This document shows, in pieces, positions 1 through 8,229 of a stretch of DNA of 64,000 bases. A model generated the notes under the pieces. It was given only the letters and a program-made list of their open reading frames with translations. It ran no database searches and was not told the origin of the DNA. Both the position numbers and the translations under genes were made by a program. The first letter of the stretch is position 1. Each line of letters starts with the position of its first letter. The stretch comes from Nocardioides ginsengisegetis (GTDB lineage: Bacteria > Actinomycetota > Actinomycetes > Propionibacteriales > Nocardioidaceae). The stretch spans positions 2,155,001-2,219,000 of the forward strand of contig NZ_JACGXA010000001.1 of assembly GCF_014138045.1 (NCBI RefSeq). Direction: 5' to 3'.

Positions 1-66
1 CTCGACGGTCTCGACGGAGGCCTGGGCGGGCGCCTGCTCCGACGACCGGGGTGCGGGATCGGTCAC
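1..66 (-). CDS. N-terminus of a truncated protein, DUF3159-like by position
   Basis: Only the first 22 codons are in the window; the gene runs off the left edge on the minus strand. A GTG start overlaps the TGA of the OB-fold gene in a GTGA arrangement, so the two are translationally coupled. The visible residues are Pro/Ala/Glu-rich and carry no domain. The identity is inferred from gene order only: in mycobacteria and relatives the dut, DUF3710 and OB-fold genes are followed by a DUF3159 membrane protein. The start is well supported, the family name much less so. Confidence 0.45.
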   Translation of the reverse strand, partial: MTDPAPRSSEQAPAQASVETVE

Positions 67-425
67 GGCATGAGCTCGTAACGCGGGTTGTACATGATCC
101 GGACGCCCTCGTGGGCGCCGATCCGGCCCTGGATCTCCATGGCCCGACCGGGGGTGATGCCGGCGATCTGGCGCCGACCCAGCCACACGACCGTGATCAC
201 CCCGGAGCCGTCGTACAGCTCGGCCTCGAGCGCGGGGACACCGCCGCGGGGCCGCAGGGTGACCGTGCGGATGGTGCCGCGCACGCGGACCCGCTCGCGG
301 TCCGGGGCCTCGGCGATCGTGGCCAGCCCGGACTCGCCGTAGGTCTTGCGCAGGTCACGCGCGTGCTGGTCGGTGCTGTTGGCCCACTTGCTGAGGTTCC
401 GCCGCAGGCGGCTCTTCTCGCCCAT
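63..425 (-). CDS. OB-fold nucleic-acid-binding domain protein
   Basis: A 120-residue protein. The N-terminal 45 residues are basic (MGEKSRLRRNLSKW), followed by an OB-fold: the segment RVRVRGTIRTVTLRP begins the barrel, then the strands around ELYDGSGVITVVWLGRR and PGRAMEIQGRIG, the usual pattern of tRNA-anticodon/RecG-type OB domains. It starts 2 nt after the stop of the DUF3710 gene and overlaps the next gene by 4 nt, so it sits in one operon with them. This OB protein accompanies dut and DUF3710 across actinobacteria. Its ligand is unknown; single-stranded nucleic acid binding is a family-level inference. Confidence 0.85.
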   Translation of the reverse strand: MGEKSRLRRNLSKWANSTDQHARDLRKTYGESGLATIAEAPDRERVRVRGTIRTVTLRPRGGVPALEAELYDGSGVITVVWLGRRQIAGITPGRAMEIQGRIGAHEGVRIMYNPRYELMP

Positions 426-427
426 GG

Positions 428-1075
428 TCAGGCGTTCGGATCGAGCCGGCGTGCGTCGTCGGGGAGGGCGACGGGCAGGACGTCGCCGACGGGCATCGCC
501 CCGTTGCCGCGGCGGACCGCGACCTTCTCGATGGTGTCCTCCCAGTCGCCGGACCCCTCGAGGTCCATCGCCGGGCGGCCGAGCAGGGTGGCGCGCAGCA
601 TCCAGCGCGACCCGTTGATGCCGATGATCCGCGAGGGCTGGGTGCCGGTGGTGCCGTCGCCGCGCTGCACGGTCATCTGGCAGACGAGCTCGGTGCCGAA
701 GCGGCCCTCGCGCTCGCTGGCGATGCCGCCGTGCTGGGCCATGTCGGCGGCGATCTGCGGGCGCACCTCGCCCCACAGGTCGCCGTGGCGGGGGGCGGCG
801 AACGCGCGCAGCTCGAGGGCGCCGTCGGCGCCGGCCAGCACCACCGACTGGACCTCCCCGGTCGACTCGTCGACCTGGAGACGCAGCTCGCGGCCCGGCT
901 GGGGCTCGATGAGGAGTGAGCCGAGGTCGACGCGCTGGACGCCGTCCTGGGGCAGGTCGTCGGCGTCGAAGGGACCCGTCGCCGCCACCGCCGGCTCGGC
1001 GACGGCGTCGCTCGCCCCCGCGGTCTCGACGGCCTCGCCCGGGGCGGGCTCGGTGGACTTTCGGCGGAACTTCAC
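428..1075 (-). CDS. DUF3710 domain protein
   Basis: A 215-residue protein of the actinobacterial DUF3710 family, whose function is not known. The first 60 residues are an acidic Ala/Glu/Asp-rich linker after a basic start (VKFRRK); the conserved part begins near FDADDLPQDGVQRVDLGSL and includes GREVRLQ-like and GSRWMLRA segments. The GTG start was chosen because GAGGAG lies 7 nt upstream; longer in-frame extensions have no ribosome site. It lies 31 nt downstream of dut on the same strand and 2 nt upstream of the OB-fold gene, so it is likely co-transcribed with both. No membrane segment or signal peptide is seen. Confidence 0.85.
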   Translation of the reverse strand: MKFRRKSTEPAPGEAVETAGASDAVAEPAVAATGPFDADDLPQDGVQRVDLGSLLIEPQPGRELRLQVDESTGEVQSVVLAGADGALELRAFAAPRHGDLWGEVRPQIAADMAQHGGIASEREGRFGTELVCQMTVQRGDGTTGTQPSRIIGINGSRWMLRATLLGRPAMDLEGSGDWEDTIEKVAVRRGNGAMPVGDVLPVALPDDARRLDPNA

Positions 1076-1106
1076 GACGACTCCTCGGTTGGCGGGCGCA
1101 GGGTGG

Positions 1107-1571
1107 TCACGACCGACCGAACCCTCCGGTAGAACCGTAACCCCCGTCGCCACGCGCCGAGTCGGGGAGTTCCCCCACCTCGACGAAGCGCGCCCGCTCG
1201 AAGCGCTGGATGACCAGCTGGGCGATCCGGTCGCCCCGTCGCAGCTCGATCGGCTCGCGCGGGTCGTGGTTGATCAGCATCACCTTCACCTCGCCGCGGT
1301 AGCCCGCGTCGATGGTGCCGGGCGTGTTGACGATCGACAGGCCGTGCCGGGCCGCGAGGCCGGAGCGCGGGTGCACGAGGGCGACGTACCCGTCGGGCAG
1401 CGCCAGCGCGATCCCGGTGGGGACCATGGCCCGCTCCCCCGGCGCCAGCGTCACGTCGACGGTCGTCAGCAGGTCGGCCCCGGCGTCGCCGGGGTGGGCG
1501 TACGACGGCAGCGGCAGGTCGGTGTCGAGGCGGACGACGTCCACGGTCAGGTGGGGCAAGTCGGGGGTCAC
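1107..1571 (-). CDS. dut: dUTP diphosphatase
   Basis: Hydrolyses dUTP to dUMP and pyrophosphate, which keeps uracil out of DNA and supplies dUMP for thymidylate. The 154 residues show all motifs of the trimeric dUTPase fold: HPGDAGADL (26-34), PRSGLA followed by the uracil-binding hairpin [13 protein letters not shown] (68-95), RGDRIAQLV (112-120) and the C-terminal P-loop-like [10 protein letters not shown] (140-149) that closes over the phosphates. Length is normal for bacterial Dut. The GTG start lies 8 nt after a TAGGGT hexamer, suggesting a leaderless message. It is divergent from the DUF3093 gene and heads the dut-DUF3710-OB-fold unit. Identification is secure. Confidence 0.97.
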   Translation of the reverse strand: MTPDLPHLTVDVVRLDTDLPLPSYAHPGDAGADLLTTVDVTLAPGERAMVPTGIALALPDGYVALVHPRSGLAARHGLSIVNTPGTIDAGYRGEVKVMLINHDPREPIELRRGDRIAQLVIQRFERARFVEVGELPDSARGDGGYGSTGGFGRS

Positions 1572-1579
1572 GGCGGGTG

Positions 1580-1585
1580 ACCCTA
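1580..1585 (-). promoter_or_regulatory. -10 hexamer TAGGGT of dut
   Basis: TAGGGT on the minus strand, 8 nt before the GTG of dut. The spacing fits a start codon at or next to +1. No clear -35 element is seen. Confidence 0.5.
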
Positions 1586-1608
1586 CCGGTCATGGAAGTC
1601 TTCTCCCC

Positions 1609-2070
1609 GTGGAGTCACGGCCGGAGTACGACGAGCGCCTCGGCGTGCCCCTGCGCTGGTGGGTCCAGGGCACGATGCTGGTCGCCACCCTGTGGCTGGC
1701 GGTCGTCGTGGCCCTGCCCGGCAGCGTCGCCTGGGCCGTGACCGCGGTCGCGATGGCCCTGCTCGCCGGGGTGTTCCTCTCCTACGGCAGCGCCCGGGTG
1801 AGCGTCCGTGACGGCGTGCTCACCGCCGGTCGGGCCCGGATCGAGGCCGCCCACCTGGGTGCGGCCGAGGCCCTCGACGCCGACGCGACCCGGCGGACCG
1901 CCGGCCGCGAGGCCGACGCGCGGGCGTTCCTGCTGCTGCGGCCCTACCTCAAGCGCGCCGTCAAGGTCGCGATCAGCGACCCGGCCGACCCCACGCCGTA
2001 CTGGCTGGTCAGCACCCGCCACCCCGAGGAGCTGGCCGCCGCCCTGAATGCCCGGCCCACGGCTGGGTAA
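1609..2070 (+). CDS. DUF3093 membrane protein
   Basis: A 153-residue protein. Two adjacent membrane helices occupy about residues 20-60 (from MLVATLWLAVV to LLAGVFLSYG), followed by a cytoplasmic domain that contains the family-typical segment FLLLRPYLKRAVKVAI and ends near HPEELAAAL. DUF3093 proteins stand next to dut across actinobacteria; their role is unknown. A GTG start was chosen at the beginning of the conserved ESRPEYDERL region; the reading frame is open upstream but enters dut. The DUF4235 gene starts 10 nt after its stop, so the two are probably co-transcribed. Confidence 0.85.
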   Translation: MESRPEYDERLGVPLRWWVQGTMLVATLWLAVVVALPGSVAWAVTAVAMALLAGVFLSYGSARVSVRDGVLTAGRARIEAAHLGAAEALDADATRRTAGREADARAFLLLRPYLKRAVKVAISDPADPTPYWLVSTRHPEELAAALNARPTAG

Positions 2071-2079
2071 GGTCGTCCC

Positions 2080-2397
2080 ATGGCATCTGGCTCGAAGGTC
2101 TGGTCCGTCTTCTCCCTCGGTGCGGCGCTCGGCGCCGCCGCCGTCGCGAAGAAGACCCTCAACACCGGCTGGAGGGCGGCGACGGGCAAGAACCCTCCCG
2201 CCAACCCGGCCGACCCCGACGTGGCCCTGTGGGAGGCCGTGGCGTGGGCGAGCGTGAGCGGCACGTTCATCGCGCTGGCCCGCATGCTGGCCACCCGCCG
2301 GGCCGCGGAGTACTACGCGAAGTCCACCGGCCACCTGCCGCCCGACCTCCAGAAGGACGGCCAGGACGCCTCGAAGGCCCCGGCCCCCACCAGCTGA
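2080..2397 (+). CDS. DUF4235 small membrane protein
   Basis: A 105-residue protein of the actinobacterial DUF4235 family. A first hydrophobic helix (VFSLGAALGAAAVA, about residues 8-22) is followed by the family signature around LNTGWRAATGKNPPANPADPD and a second helix (WEAVAWASVSGTFIALARML). The tail is polar and Pro/Ala-rich. It follows the DUF3093 gene by 10 nt and ends just before a strong bidirectional terminator. Function unknown; the two helices suggest an integral inner-membrane protein. Confidence 0.85.
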   Translation: MASGSKVWSVFSLGAALGAAAVAKKTLNTGWRAATGKNPPANPADPDVALWEAVAWASVSGTFIALARMLATRRAAEYYAKSTGHLPPDLQKDGQDASKAPAPTS

Positions 2398-2420
2398 CCC
2401 ACCCACGCTCCAGCAACGCG

Positions 2421-2452
2421 AAAGGCCGCAACCCCGAGGGGTTGCGGCCTTT
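2421..2452. terminator. Bidirectional terminator hairpin
   Basis: A perfect 15-bp inverted repeat (AAAGGCCGCAACCCC and its complement) separated by 2 nt, with A-rich 5' and T-rich 3' edges. It lies between the convergent DUF4235 and DUF4193 genes and can end transcription from both sides. Confidence 0.9.
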
Positions 2453-2476
2453 GCTGTCGGTCCGTGCGGCCTGCGC

Positions 2477-2767
2477 TCAGGCGCAGTCCTTGCAGATCAT
2501 CTTCTTGGCATCCGCCAGCTGCGAACGGTGGTGCACCAGGAAGCAGCTCATGCACGTGAACTCGTCGTCCTGCTTGGGCTTCACCTCGACGGCGAGCTCC
2601 TCGTGCGACAGGTCGGCACCCGGCAGCTCGAACGACTCGGCGGCCTCCGCCTCGTCCTCGTCGACCTTGCCGGAGTTCTTGTCGTGGCGACGTGCCTTGA
2701 GCTCCTCGATGCTCTCCTCGGACTGCTCGTCCTCGTTCTTGCGCGGTGCGTCGTAGTCAGTCGCCAT
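2477..2767 (-). CDS. DUF4193 zinc-ribbon-like protein
   Basis: A 96-residue acidic protein of the actinobacterial DUF4193 family. The N-terminal two thirds are rich in Asp/Glu/Lys. The C-terminus has a CMSC pair and a CKDC pair 18 residues apart (FTCMSCFLVHHRS...MICKDCA), which should bind one zinc. Such proteins are next to dut and DUF3093 in mycobacteria as well. Function is unknown. It is transcribed towards the terminator it shares with the DUF4235 gene. Confidence 0.88.
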   Translation of the reverse strand: MATDYDAPRKNEDEQSEESIEELKARRHDKNSGKVDEDEAEAAESFELPGADLSHEELAVEVKPKQDDEFTCMSCFLVHHRSQLADAKKMICKDCA

Positions 2768-2968
2768 CCGTCACTCCCCTCAAAACCCTGCATCCCATGT
2801 GGCTGCCGTGTGGCTGGCCATGTGTACGACCGTTGTCCTCGCGTCGGCGCCAGATTGTGCACCATCCGGAGGGATGTGTGCACGCCGGTCTCGCCGTGCG
2901 ACGCATGAACATCTGGTGGTGTCCGGCTATTCCCCCACAACGCCCGCGGATTCGTGGGAGTTCCGGGG

Positions 2969-3814
2969 TCATTTGACCCTTGAGCGGGCGAGGAACCCCG
3001 CTGTGCGGACGGCCTCCCGGAACTCCTCGAAGCCGTGTGTCGGAGCACACAGCAGCAGGTCTCGACCACCGGCGCCCGTGGTGAGCTCCGTGGTGGCCCC
3101 CGCGGCCCTGGCGACCAGCCCGCCGGCGGCGTGGTCCCAGAGGTTGACACCCTCCTCGACGTAGCCGTCGAGGCTGCCCTCGGCGACCCCGCACAGGTCG
3201 AGGGCGCAGGCGCCCAGCCGGCGGATGTCGCGGATCCGCGGCAGCAGGTCGACCAGGGCGCGGGCCTGGATCTCGCGCAGCCCGGCGTCGTAGGAGAAGC
3301 CGGTCCCGACCAGGCGCTGGGCCAGCGGCGCCGGACCCCGTACGCCGATCGCCGCGCCGTCCCGGGTCGCGGTGGCGGACCCGTCGGGGCGGATGTGGGC
3401 GACGTACTCGGTGCCGGTGGCGGCGTTGAGCACGACTCCGGCCACGACCTCGACCCCGTCGGGGGTGGTCAGCTCGGCGGCGATCGAGACGGCGTACTGC
3501 GGGATGCCGTAGAGGAAGTTCACGGTCCCGTCGATCGGGTCGACGACCCAGCGGACACCGGTGGTGCCCGGGCGGTCGCTGCCCTCCTCGCCGAGGATCG
3601 CGTCGTCGGGACGGTGCTCGAGCAGGCGGCGGCGGATCAGCTCCTCGCTGGCACGGTCGGCCTCGGTCACGACGTCGACGACGCTGGTCTTGGTGTCGGC
3701 GACCGTGACGCCGCCGGCCTTGCGGCCCCGGACCAGGGCGGCCGCCTCCCGGGCGACCTCCAGGGCGATCCGGGCCAGGTCCGCCGCGTCGAGGTCCGCC
3801 GGCCCGGACGTCAT
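2969..3814 (-). CDS. suhB: Inositol monophosphatase family protein
   Basis: A 281-residue Mg2+-dependent phosphatase of the IMPase/SuhB family, likely acting on myo-inositol phosphate needed for phosphatidylinositol and mycothiol. Metal and active-site motifs are present: LGEEGS (74-79), [12 protein letters not shown] (89-100) and the C-terminal NLWDHAAGG. The ATG chosen overlaps the ferrochelatase stop as ATGA; a GTG 9 nt upstream is possible. The two genes are therefore coupled. The position near DUF4193 matches suhB in mycobacteria, but substrate choice among IMPase, fructose-bisphosphatase and histidinol-phosphatase cannot be settled from sequence. Confidence 0.88.
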   Translation of the reverse strand: MTSGPADLDAADLARIALEVAREAAALVRGRKAGGVTVADTKTSVVDVVTEADRASEELIRRRLLEHRPDDAILGEEGSDRPGTTGVRWVVDPIDGTVNFLYGIPQYAVSIAAELTTPDGVEVVAGVVLNAATGTEYVAHIRPDGSATATRDGAAIGVRGPAPLAQRLVGTGFSYDAGLREIQARALVDLLPRIRDIRRLGACALDLCGVAEGSLDGYVEEGVNLWDHAAGGLVARAAGATTELTTGAGGRDLLLCAPTHGFEEFREAVRTAGFLARSRVK

Positions 3815-4908
3815 GAGCCGCACAGGGCCGGGCGTTCACCGCGCGGGTTGGCGCAACAGCCCACCGGGCAGCGGTCCCAGAGTGCCGGCATGCTGCCGAC
3901 CGCCCGGCGCGACACCTCCGCACCGCGCTCGACGGCGGCCCGCTCGAGGAGCAGGTCGCGGACGACCGCGACGAACCGCGGGTCGATGCCCGCCGTCGCC
4001 GCCCGGGTGGCGGGCAGGCCGAGCTTCTCGGCGGTGGCCATCGCCTCGGTGTCGAGGTCGTAGATGACCTCCATGTGGTCGGAGACGAAGCCGATCGGCA
4101 CCATCACCACGGCGGACGTGCCGAGGTCGTGCAGCTCGCGCAGGTGGTCGTTGACGTCCGGCTCGAGCCACGGGACGTGGGGGGCGCCGGAGCGCGAGCA
4201 GAAGACGAGCTCGTGCTGGTGGCGGCGACCGGTCTCCTGGCGGACCCGCTCGACGACCTCCTCGGCGACGCTGAGGTGCTGGGCGGTGTAGGCGCCACCG
4301 TCGGGGCCGCTCGCCTCGTCCATCGTCTCGGGCACGGAGTGGGTGACGAAGGCGAGGTGGGCGCCCTCGCGGACGGCCGCCGGGAGGTCGGCCAGCGCGG
4401 CCAGGGTCGCGTCGACCACGGACTCCACGAAGCCGGGGTGGTTGAAGTAGTGGCGCAGCTTGTCGAGCTGCGGCGCGCCCTCCACGTCGGCCACGGCGTC
4501 GGCGAGGTTCTCGCGGTACTGGCGGCAGCTGGAGTAGGAGGAGTAGGCGCTCGTGACGAAGCAGGCCGCGCGCGTGATGCCGTCGGCGGCCATCTGGCGC
4601 AGCGTGTCGGCGAGGTAGGGGTCCCAGTTGCGGTTGCCCCAGTAGATGGGCACGTCGATGCCCGCGGCGGACAGGTCGTCGCGCAGCGCGGCGATGAACT
4701 CGCGGTTCTGGTCGTTGATCGGCGAGCGGCCGCCGAACTGGAAGTAGTGCTCCCCGACCTGCTCCAGCCGCTCCCGGGGGATGCCGCGGCCGCGGGTGAC
4801 GTTCTCCAGGAACGGCACCACGTCGTCGGGGCCCTCCGGTCCACCGAACGAGACGAGCAGGAGGGCGTCGTACGGCGCCCAGGGCTGGGCGGGGTCGGGC
4901 GTCGGCAT
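3811..4908 (-). CDS. hemH: Ferrochelatase (coproporphyrin-type)
   Basis: Inserts Fe2+ into the porphyrin ring; in actinobacteria the substrate is normally coproporphyrin III (CpfC, coproporphyrin-dependent heme route). The 365 residues match the family over the whole length: [22 protein letters not shown] near the start, FGGRSPIN, and [10 protein letters not shown] with the active-site His. The C-terminus has a Cys group (CPVGCC and a final ALC) typical of actinobacterial enzymes that carry a [2Fe-2S] cluster. A TACGAT hexamer 6 nt before ATG suggests a leaderless message. It is coupled by a 4-nt overlap to the phosphatase gene. Confidence 0.95.
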   Translation of the reverse strand: MPTPDPAQPWAPYDALLLVSFGGPEGPDDVVPFLENVTRGRGIPRERLEQVGEHYFQFGGRSPINDQNREFIAALRDDLSAAGIDVPIYWGNRNWDPYLADTLRQMAADGITRAACFVTSAYSSYSSCRQYRENLADAVADVEGAPQLDKLRHYFNHPGFVESVVDATLAALADLPAAVREGAHLAFVTHSVPETMDEASGPDGGAYTAQHLSVAEEVVERVRQETGRRHQHELVFCSRSGAPHVPWLEPDVNDHLRELHDLGTSAVVMVPIGFVSDHMEVIYDLDTEAMATAEKLGLPATRAATAGIDPRFVAVVRDLLLERAAVERGAEVSRRAVGSMPALWDRCPVGCCANPRGERPALCGS

Positions 4909-4914
4909 GGCCCC

Positions 4915-4920
4915 ATCGTA
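4915..4920 (-). promoter_or_regulatory. -10 hexamer TACGAT of hemH
   Basis: TACGAT on the minus strand 6 nt before the hemH ATG, the spacing expected for a leaderless transcript. It is separated by only 19 nt from the opposing -10 of the MFS gene. Confidence 0.5.
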
Positions 4921-4939
4921 GGGAGGGGGTCCGCACGCC

Positions 4940-4945
4940 TAGAGT
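4940..4945 (+). promoter_or_regulatory. -10 hexamer TAGAGT of the MFS gene
   Basis: TAGAGT 6 nt before the GTG start at 4952, a leaderless arrangement, divergent from the hemH promoter. Confidence 0.5.
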
Positions 4946-4951
4946 CGCCCG

Positions 4952-6136
4952 GTGCTCACGTCCTACCGCCGGGTGCTCACGCGGCCCGGCACGCTGCTGT
5001 TCAGCGCCACCGGGCTGGTGGCGCGGCTGCCGATCTCGATGGTGGGCCTGGGCATCGTCCTGCTGATCTCCACGGCCACCGGCTCCTACGGCGTCGCCGG
5101 TGCCGTCTCCGCGGCCTACATGCTCACCAACGCGGTGCTGGCGATCCTCCAGGGCCGGATGGTGGACCGCCTCGGACAGGCCCGGGTCCTGTCGGTGGCG
5201 GCCGCGGCCTTCGGCGTCACCATGGTGCTGCTCGTCGTCTCGGTGCGGGCCGACTGGCCGACTGCCGCCTCCTTCCTCTTCGCCGCGACGGCCGGCGGCA
5301 CCCTGCCCCAGGTCGGGTCGTGCGTCCGCGCCCGGTGGTCGCACGCCCTGGACGACCCGCGCGAGGTGCAGACGGCCTTCGCGATCGAGGCGGTCGCCGA
5401 CGAGGTGGTCTTCATGGTGGGGCCGATCGTCATCACGGTCCTGGCCACCGCATGGGATCCCGCGGCCGGGCTCGCCGTGGCCGTCGTCGCCTGCGTGGGC
5501 GGGACGCTGGCCTTCTGCGCGCAGCGCGCCACCGAGCCGCCGGCCCACCCGCACCACGAGACCAGCGGACCGCGACCGCCGATGCCGTGGGCCACCGTCG
5601 CCCCGCTCACCGTCGTGGCGGCCTCGCTCGGCGTGCTCTTCGGGGCGGCGGAGGTGACCACCGTGGCGTTCTCGGCCGAGCAGGGAAGCCCCGGCTGGGC
5701 GGGCGGCCTGCTCGCCCTGTGGGCGCTCGGCAGCATGGTCGCGGGGCTGCTCAGCGGCGCCGTGTCCTGGCGACGCGGCCCCACGATCCGGGTCCGCTGG
5801 GGTGCGGTCGGCATGCTCGCCGCGATGGTGCCGCTGCACTTCGTCGGGACGATCTGGCTGATGGGCGTGGTCCTGCTCGTCGGCGGCTTCGCCATCGCCC
5901 CGACCCTGATCGCCTCGCTGTCGCTCACGGAGGGCACCGTGCCGTCCGGCCGGCTGACCGAGGGGATGGCGATCCTGCAGACCGGCCTGGTCGCCGGCGT
6001 GGCGCCCGGGGCGACCGTCGCGGGCCTGGTGATCGATGCGCACGGCGCCTCCGCGGCGTACCTCGTCTGCGTCGCGGCCGGACTCGTCGGCGCGCTGGCC
6101 GCGCAGACGCTGCCGCGCGACCGGCCCCCGACCTAG
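4952..6136 (+). CDS. MFS transporter
   Basis: A 394-residue integral membrane protein with about 12 hydrophobic segments and the MFS motif-A-like loop GRMVDRLGQARVL between the second and third helices. A central hydrophilic loop with His/Pro/Arg (PPAHPHHETSGPRPP) separates the two halves. It resembles actinobacterial MFS proteins of unknown substrate. The GTG start is fixed by a TAGAGT box 6 nt upstream. It reads away from hemH and is followed after 9 nt by the lactone oxidase gene, which has its own -10 box. Confidence 0.85.
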   Translation: MLTSYRRVLTRPGTLLFSATGLVARLPISMVGLGIVLLISTATGSYGVAGAVSAAYMLTNAVLAILQGRMVDRLGQARVLSVAAAAFGVTMVLLVVSVRADWPTAASFLFAATAGGTLPQVGSCVRARWSHALDDPREVQTAFAIEAVADEVVFMVGPIVITVLATAWDPAAGLAVAVVACVGGTLAFCAQRATEPPAHPHHETSGPRPPMPWATVAPLTVVAASLGVLFGAAEVTTVAFSAEQGSPGWAGGLLALWALGSMVAGLLSGAVSWRRGPTIRVRWGAVGMLAAMVPLHFVGTIWLMGVVLLVGGFAIAPTLIASLSLTEGTVPSGRLTEGMAILQTGLVAGVAPGATVAGLVIDAHGASAAYLVCVAAGLVGALAAQTLPRDRPPT

Positions 6137-6139
6137 GCT
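6134..6139 (+). promoter_or_regulatory. -10 hexamer TAGGCT of the lactone oxidase gene
   Basis: TAGGCT 6 nt before the GTG at 6146. It overlaps the stop codon of the MFS gene, so the oxidase may be transcribed separately. Confidence 0.5.
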
Positions 6140-6145
6140 GGCGAC

Positions 6146-7450
6146 GTGAGCGAGTGGCGCAACTGGTCGGGGCTGGAGTCGGCGACGCCCGTGGTGGTCG
6201 AGGAGCCGCGTGACACCGCGGAGATCGTGGCCCTGGTCGAGAAGGCGCGGGCCAACGGGACAACGGTCAAGATGGCCGGCACCGGGCACAGCTTCACCTC
6301 GATCGCGGCGCCCGAGCACACGCTGCTCTCCCCCACCGCCCTCACCGGCATCGTCGCCGTCGACCGGGACACGATGACCGTGACGGCGCTGGCAGGCACC
6401 CCGCTCAAGGTCCTCAACGCCGGGCTGGAGCGGCTCGGGCTGAGCCTGCACAACATGGGCGACATCGCCGAGCAGACGCTCGCCGGCGCCATCTCGACCG
6501 GCACCCACGGCACCGGCGGGGTCGCCGCCGGGCTGGCCGCGCAGGTCGCGGGCCTCGAGATGGTCACCGGCACGGGCGAGGTGCTGCGGGCCACGCCGAC
6601 CGAGAATCCCGACGTCCTCGACGTCGCCCGGGTCGGCCTCGGGGCGCTGGGCATCCTGACGACGGTGACGTTCCGCGTGGAGCCGCTGTTCCTGCTCGAG
6701 GCGCACGAGCAGCCGATGGGCTGGGACGAGGCGCTGGCCACCTTCGACGAGATGGTGGCCGGCAGCCACCACGTCGACATGTACTGGTTCCCGCACACCG
6801 ACCGGATGCTCACCAAGCGCAACGACCGGCTCGACGCCGACCCGGGCGAGGCGCGGCCGCTCCCCCGCTGGCGGTCCTGGCTGGACGACGACTTCCTGTC
6901 CAACACCTTCTTCGGCGCCCTGTGCCGGGCCACCAACCGGGTGCCGGCGGCGATCCCGCGGGTCAACCAGGTCTCGTCGCGGGTGCTGTCGGCGCGCACC
7001 TACAGCGACGTGGCGCACCGTGTGTTCACCGCCCGGCGGGACGTGGTCTTCCGCGAGATGGAGTACGCCCTGCCGCGCGAGGCCGGCCTCGACGCCCTGC
7101 GGGAGGTACGCCGCGCGGTGGAGGCCTCGCCGTGGCGGATCAGCTTCCCCGTCGAGATCCGGGTCGCCCCGGCTGAGGACGTGCCGCTGTCCACCGCCTA
7201 CGGCCGGGACTCCCTCTACCTGGCGTTCCACACCCACCGGGACGCCGACCACACGGCGTACTTCGCGGGGGTGGAGGCGATCATGCGCGACGTCGACGGC
7301 CGCCCCCACTGGGGCAAGGTGCACACCCGCACCGCCGCGGACCTCGCTCCGGCCTACCCGCGGTTCGCCGACTTCCTCGCCCTGCGCGACCGGCTCGACC
7401 CCGACCGGGTCTTCGCCAACGGCCACCTCCGCAAGGTTCTCGGCGACTGA
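6146..7450 (+). CDS. D-arabinono-1,4-lactone oxidase family FAD oxidoreductase
   Basis: A 434-residue flavoprotein. The N-terminal half is a PCMH-type FAD-binding domain with the ribityl/pyrophosphate segments MAGTGHSFTSIA and the loop GDIAEQTLAGAISTGTHGTG. The C-terminal half is the ALO domain and ends with the signature HWGKVHT...DPDRVFANGHL. Members oxidise sugar-1,4-lactones or alditols at the C2 position; L-gulono-, D-arabinono-lactone and xylitol/alditol oxidases all share this layout. Which substrate applies here is open. No signal peptide is seen. The start is supported by the TAGGCT box just upstream. Confidence 0.9.
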   Translation: MSEWRNWSGLESATPVVVEEPRDTAEIVALVEKARANGTTVKMAGTGHSFTSIAAPEHTLLSPTALTGIVAVDRDTMTVTALAGTPLKVLNAGLERLGLSLHNMGDIAEQTLAGAISTGTHGTGGVAAGLAAQVAGLEMVTGTGEVLRATPTENPDVLDVARVGLGALGILTTVTFRVEPLFLLEAHEQPMGWDEALATFDEMVAGSHHVDMYWFPHTDRMLTKRNDRLDADPGEARPLPRWRSWLDDDFLSNTFFGALCRATNRVPAAIPRVNQVSSRVLSARTYSDVAHRVFTARRDVVFREMEYALPREAGLDALREVRRAVEASPWRISFPVEIRVAPAEDVPLSTAYGRDSLYLAFHTHRDADHTAYFAGVEAIMRDVDGRPHWGKVHTRTAADLAPAYPRFADFLALRDRLDPDRVFANGHLRKVLGD

Positions 7451-7457
7451 GCGACGC

Positions 7458-8099
7458 TCACACGCTGGCGGACCCCGTCGGCACCGGGGCCTGCCAGTGC
7501 CGCCAGATGGCGAGCAGTCGCCACACGGTGCACAGGCCACCGCCGACCGCGGCCGTGACGAACAGCGGCGCGTCGAGATGGTCGCCCAGGACGGCGAGGA
7601 AGGCCCCGGCGAGGGCGGGGGTGGCGTAGAGCTCACCCCGGAAGATCGTCGGCACGCGCCCCGCCAGGACGTCGCGGACCATGCCGCCGCCGATCCCGGT
7701 CACCATGCCCATCAGGGCCGCGGGCACCGGGCCGAGCCCGTAGTCGAGCGCCTTGAGGGCCCCGGTCACGCAGAAGAGCCCCAGCCCGAAGGCGTCCAGG
7801 ACGTTGACGCTGCGCTCCATCCGGCCCAGGGCGGGGTGGAACCAGAACGTCAGCAGCCCGGCACCCACCGGCACGAGCAGGTAGCGCCAGTCGGCCAGGG
7901 CCGCCGGCGGGGTCGCCCCGATCAGCACGTCACGCAGGAAGCCGCCGCCGAGGCCCGTCGTACCGGCCAGCACGAGGACGCCGAACACATCGAGCTCCTT
8001 GCGGACCGCCACGAGCGCGCCGGAGATGGCGAAGACGAAGATGCCGGCCAGGTCGAGGACGACCAGGGTGGCGGCGGGTTCGTTGATCGGGGCAGACAC
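7458..8099 (-). CDS. TRIC-type cation channel family protein (UPF0126)
   Basis: A 213-residue membrane protein with about seven hydrophobic segments. It has the internal duplication of the family: GGGFLRDVLIG in the first half and GGGMVRDVLAG in the second, the glycine-rich kinked helices that line the pore in bacterial TRIC homologues. The family forms trimeric K+-selective channels. The GTG start is 6 nt after a TAGCCT box. It converges with the lactone oxidase gene, leaving 7 nt between them. Confidence 0.9.
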   Translation of the reverse strand: MSAPINEPAATLVVLDLAGIFVFAISGALVAVRKELDVFGVLVLAGTTGLGGGFLRDVLIGATPPAALADWRYLLVPVGAGLLTFWFHPALGRMERSVNVLDAFGLGLFCVTGALKALDYGLGPVPAALMGMVTGIGGGMVRDVLAGRVPTIFRGELYATPALAGAFLAVLGDHLDAPLFVTAAVGGGLCTVWRLLAIWRHWQAPVPTGSASV

Positions 8100-8105
8100 G
8101 TGACG

Positions 8106-8111
8106 AGGCTA
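8106..8111 (-). promoter_or_regulatory. -10 hexamer TAGCCT of the TRIC-family gene
   Basis: TAGCCT on the minus strand, 6 nt before the GTG at 8099; leaderless spacing. Confidence 0.5.
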
Positions 8112-8168
8112 GCGTCGGCCGCCGCTCCCGACCCGGCAAGGCAACCCGACGGAGCGGGGTCGCTGGCG

Positions 8169-8174
8169 TAGGCT
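8169..8174 (+). promoter_or_regulatory. Probable -10 hexamer of sepH
   Basis: TAGGCT about 55 nt before the sepH ATG. If used, sepH would have a conventional leader of roughly 50 nt, with a weak purine-rich site (ACGGAG) before the ATG, unlike its leaderless neighbour. Confidence 0.35.
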
Positions 8175-8229
8175 CGGCGCACCGAAGACGCGGAGACCCC
8201 GCACCGACCCGATACGGAGCCCGACACCC